Source: a bacterium
GTDB taxonomy: Bacteria > SM23-31 > JAUVVT01
Direction of reading: 5' to 3'
Length of the DNA: 6,416 nucleotides
Assembly (NCBI GenBank): GCA_030616165.1
Contig: JAUWXV010000214.1
Location: 1-6,416 of the forward strand
Shown here: one piece after another, positions 5,905 through 6,416 of the stretch
Layout of the letters: every line of letters starts with the position of its first letter
Numbering within the stretch: position 1 is the first letter of the stretch
The notes under the pieces: model-generated
Seen by the model: the letters and a program-made list of their open reading frames with translations, nothing else
Database searches by the model: none
Told to the model about the DNA's origin: nothing
Position numbers and translations under genes: made by a program

Positions 5905-6416
5905 TTATTCCTCTTTTTTTTCTTTTTTAGCACGCTCAATAATCTTTTCTGCTATTTCCTTAGGGACTTCTTCATAATGTGAAAATTTTCTTTTATGTAT
6001 TCCCCTTCCTTCAGTAATCGACCTGAGCGAAGTTGAATATTTATAAAGTTCAACGAGAGGAACTTTTGCTTTAATAATCTGAAAGGAACCTTTTGCTTCC
6101 ATTCCTTCAATCTTTCCCCTTCTACTCGATATATCCCCCATTACGTCTCCCATAAACTCTTCTGGGACAGTAACTTCAACTTCATATGTTGGCTCCAGCA
6201 GGAGAGGCTTAGATTCTTTAAATCCTTTTTTAAAACCCATCGAAGCCGCTATTTTAAAAGCAATGTCTGATGAATCAACCGAGTGGAATGAACCATCATA
6301 AAGTGTAATTTTTACATCTACTACTGGATAATTTGCTATAACACCCTCCTTCATTGCCTGTGTTATCCCTTTCTCAACTGAAGGAATATATTTTGAAGGT
6401 ATAGAACCCCCAACAA
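5905..6416 (-). CDS. fusA: Elongation factor G-type translation factor (C-terminal fragment)
   Basis: The last 169 codons of a gene entering from the right edge. EF-G is the GTPase that drives tRNA-mRNA translocation and, with RRF, ribosome recycling. The reading frame is open to the window edge, so the ATG at 6352-6354 is internal. Visible residues 1-70 belong to domain IV (GGSIPSKYIPSVEKG; YPVVDVKITLYDGSFHSVDS at 29-48) and about 72-155 to domain V (LLLEPTYEVEVTVPEEFMGD; ISSRRGKIEGME; LRSITEGRG). The tail GRGIHKRKFSHYEEVP followed by KEIAEKIIERAKKEKKEE differs from the common MEFDHYEEVP ending and resembles EF-G-like subfamily II proteins. It could therefore be a second EF-G paralogue instead of the main fusA. 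The G domain is outside the window, so this cannot be settled. It is followed at once by the HIT gene. Confidence 0.9.
   Translation of the reverse strand, partial: VGGSIPSKYIPSVEKGITQAMKEGVIANYPVVDVKITLYDGSFHSVDSSDIAFKIAASMGFKKGFKESKPLLLEPTYEVEVTVPEEFMGDVMGDISSRRGKIEGMEAKGSFQIIKAKVPLVELYKYSTSLRSITEGRGIHKRKFSHYEEVPKEIAEKIIERAKKEKKEE

Noticed and set aside
5905-5939. A-tract slippage (A6 and A8 runs) fusing EF-G to the HIT protein
   Set aside because: The HIT frame is open through the tract and a +1 shift would join them. However, HIT has its own Shine-Dalgarno sequence and a conserved LWAPWR start, and no fusion is needed to explain the arrangement.

Overview
This AT-rich window (roughly one third G+C by eye) comes from a bacterial chromosome, and every supported gene lies on the minus strand, so transcription runs from the right edge to the left. 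In that order it holds: the 3' end of an elongation factor G-type gene, a HIT-family (AP4A phosphorylase-like) nucleotide hydrolase/transferase, an untranslated stretch of about 425 bp, a SpoIID/LytB-domain protein with a SPOR-like N-terminal half, peptide chain release factor 2 (prfB, expressed through a programmed +1 frameshift), alanine racemase (alr), a three-helix DUF6338-like membrane protein, a 53-residue Pro/Gly-rich small protein, and the 5' end of lysyl-tRNA synthetase (lysS). These are vertically inherited housekeeping genes plus a small accessory insert. I see no phage, transposase, CRISPR array, tRNA or rRNA.

Right part (5411-6416): the EF-G stop codon is only 4 nt from the HIT start, and the HIT ribosome-binding site lies in the end of the EF-G gene, so the two are translationally linked. 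Middle (4987-5411): this gap carries a good sigma-70-type promoter (TTGACT, 17 nt, TATATT) reading into spoIID. It also carries a 68-bp composite palindrome: two 8-bp-stem hairpins in head-to-head orientation, whose sequences differ by a compensatory base-pair swap. It resembles a REP/BIME or MITE-like dispersed element.

Left part (1-4986): spoIID, prfB, alr, the DUF6338-like gene and the small ORF are separated by only 25-41 nt, each with its own Shine-Dalgarno sequence, so they are probably one operon; lysS follows after 111 nt that contain a perfect 10-bp inverted repeat. The operon combines translation (RF2, LysRS) with cell-wall functions (D-Ala supply by Alr, glycan-strand processing by SpoIID). 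The prfB-lysS pair is an operon in E. coli; here it seems to be interrupted by alr and by the DUF6338/small-ORF module.

The organism cannot be named from the window. A non-spore operon containing SpoIID, an AT-rich genome, TGA used as a normal stop, TTG starts and a second-subfamily-like EF-G tail suggest a deep-branching or candidate-phylum bacterium, but this is inference. Points most worth a second look are the DUF6338/small-protein pair, the weakened but register-preserved prfB frameshift site, the signal-less SpoIID with an altered GHGVGMSQ signature, and the covarying double-hairpin repeat.
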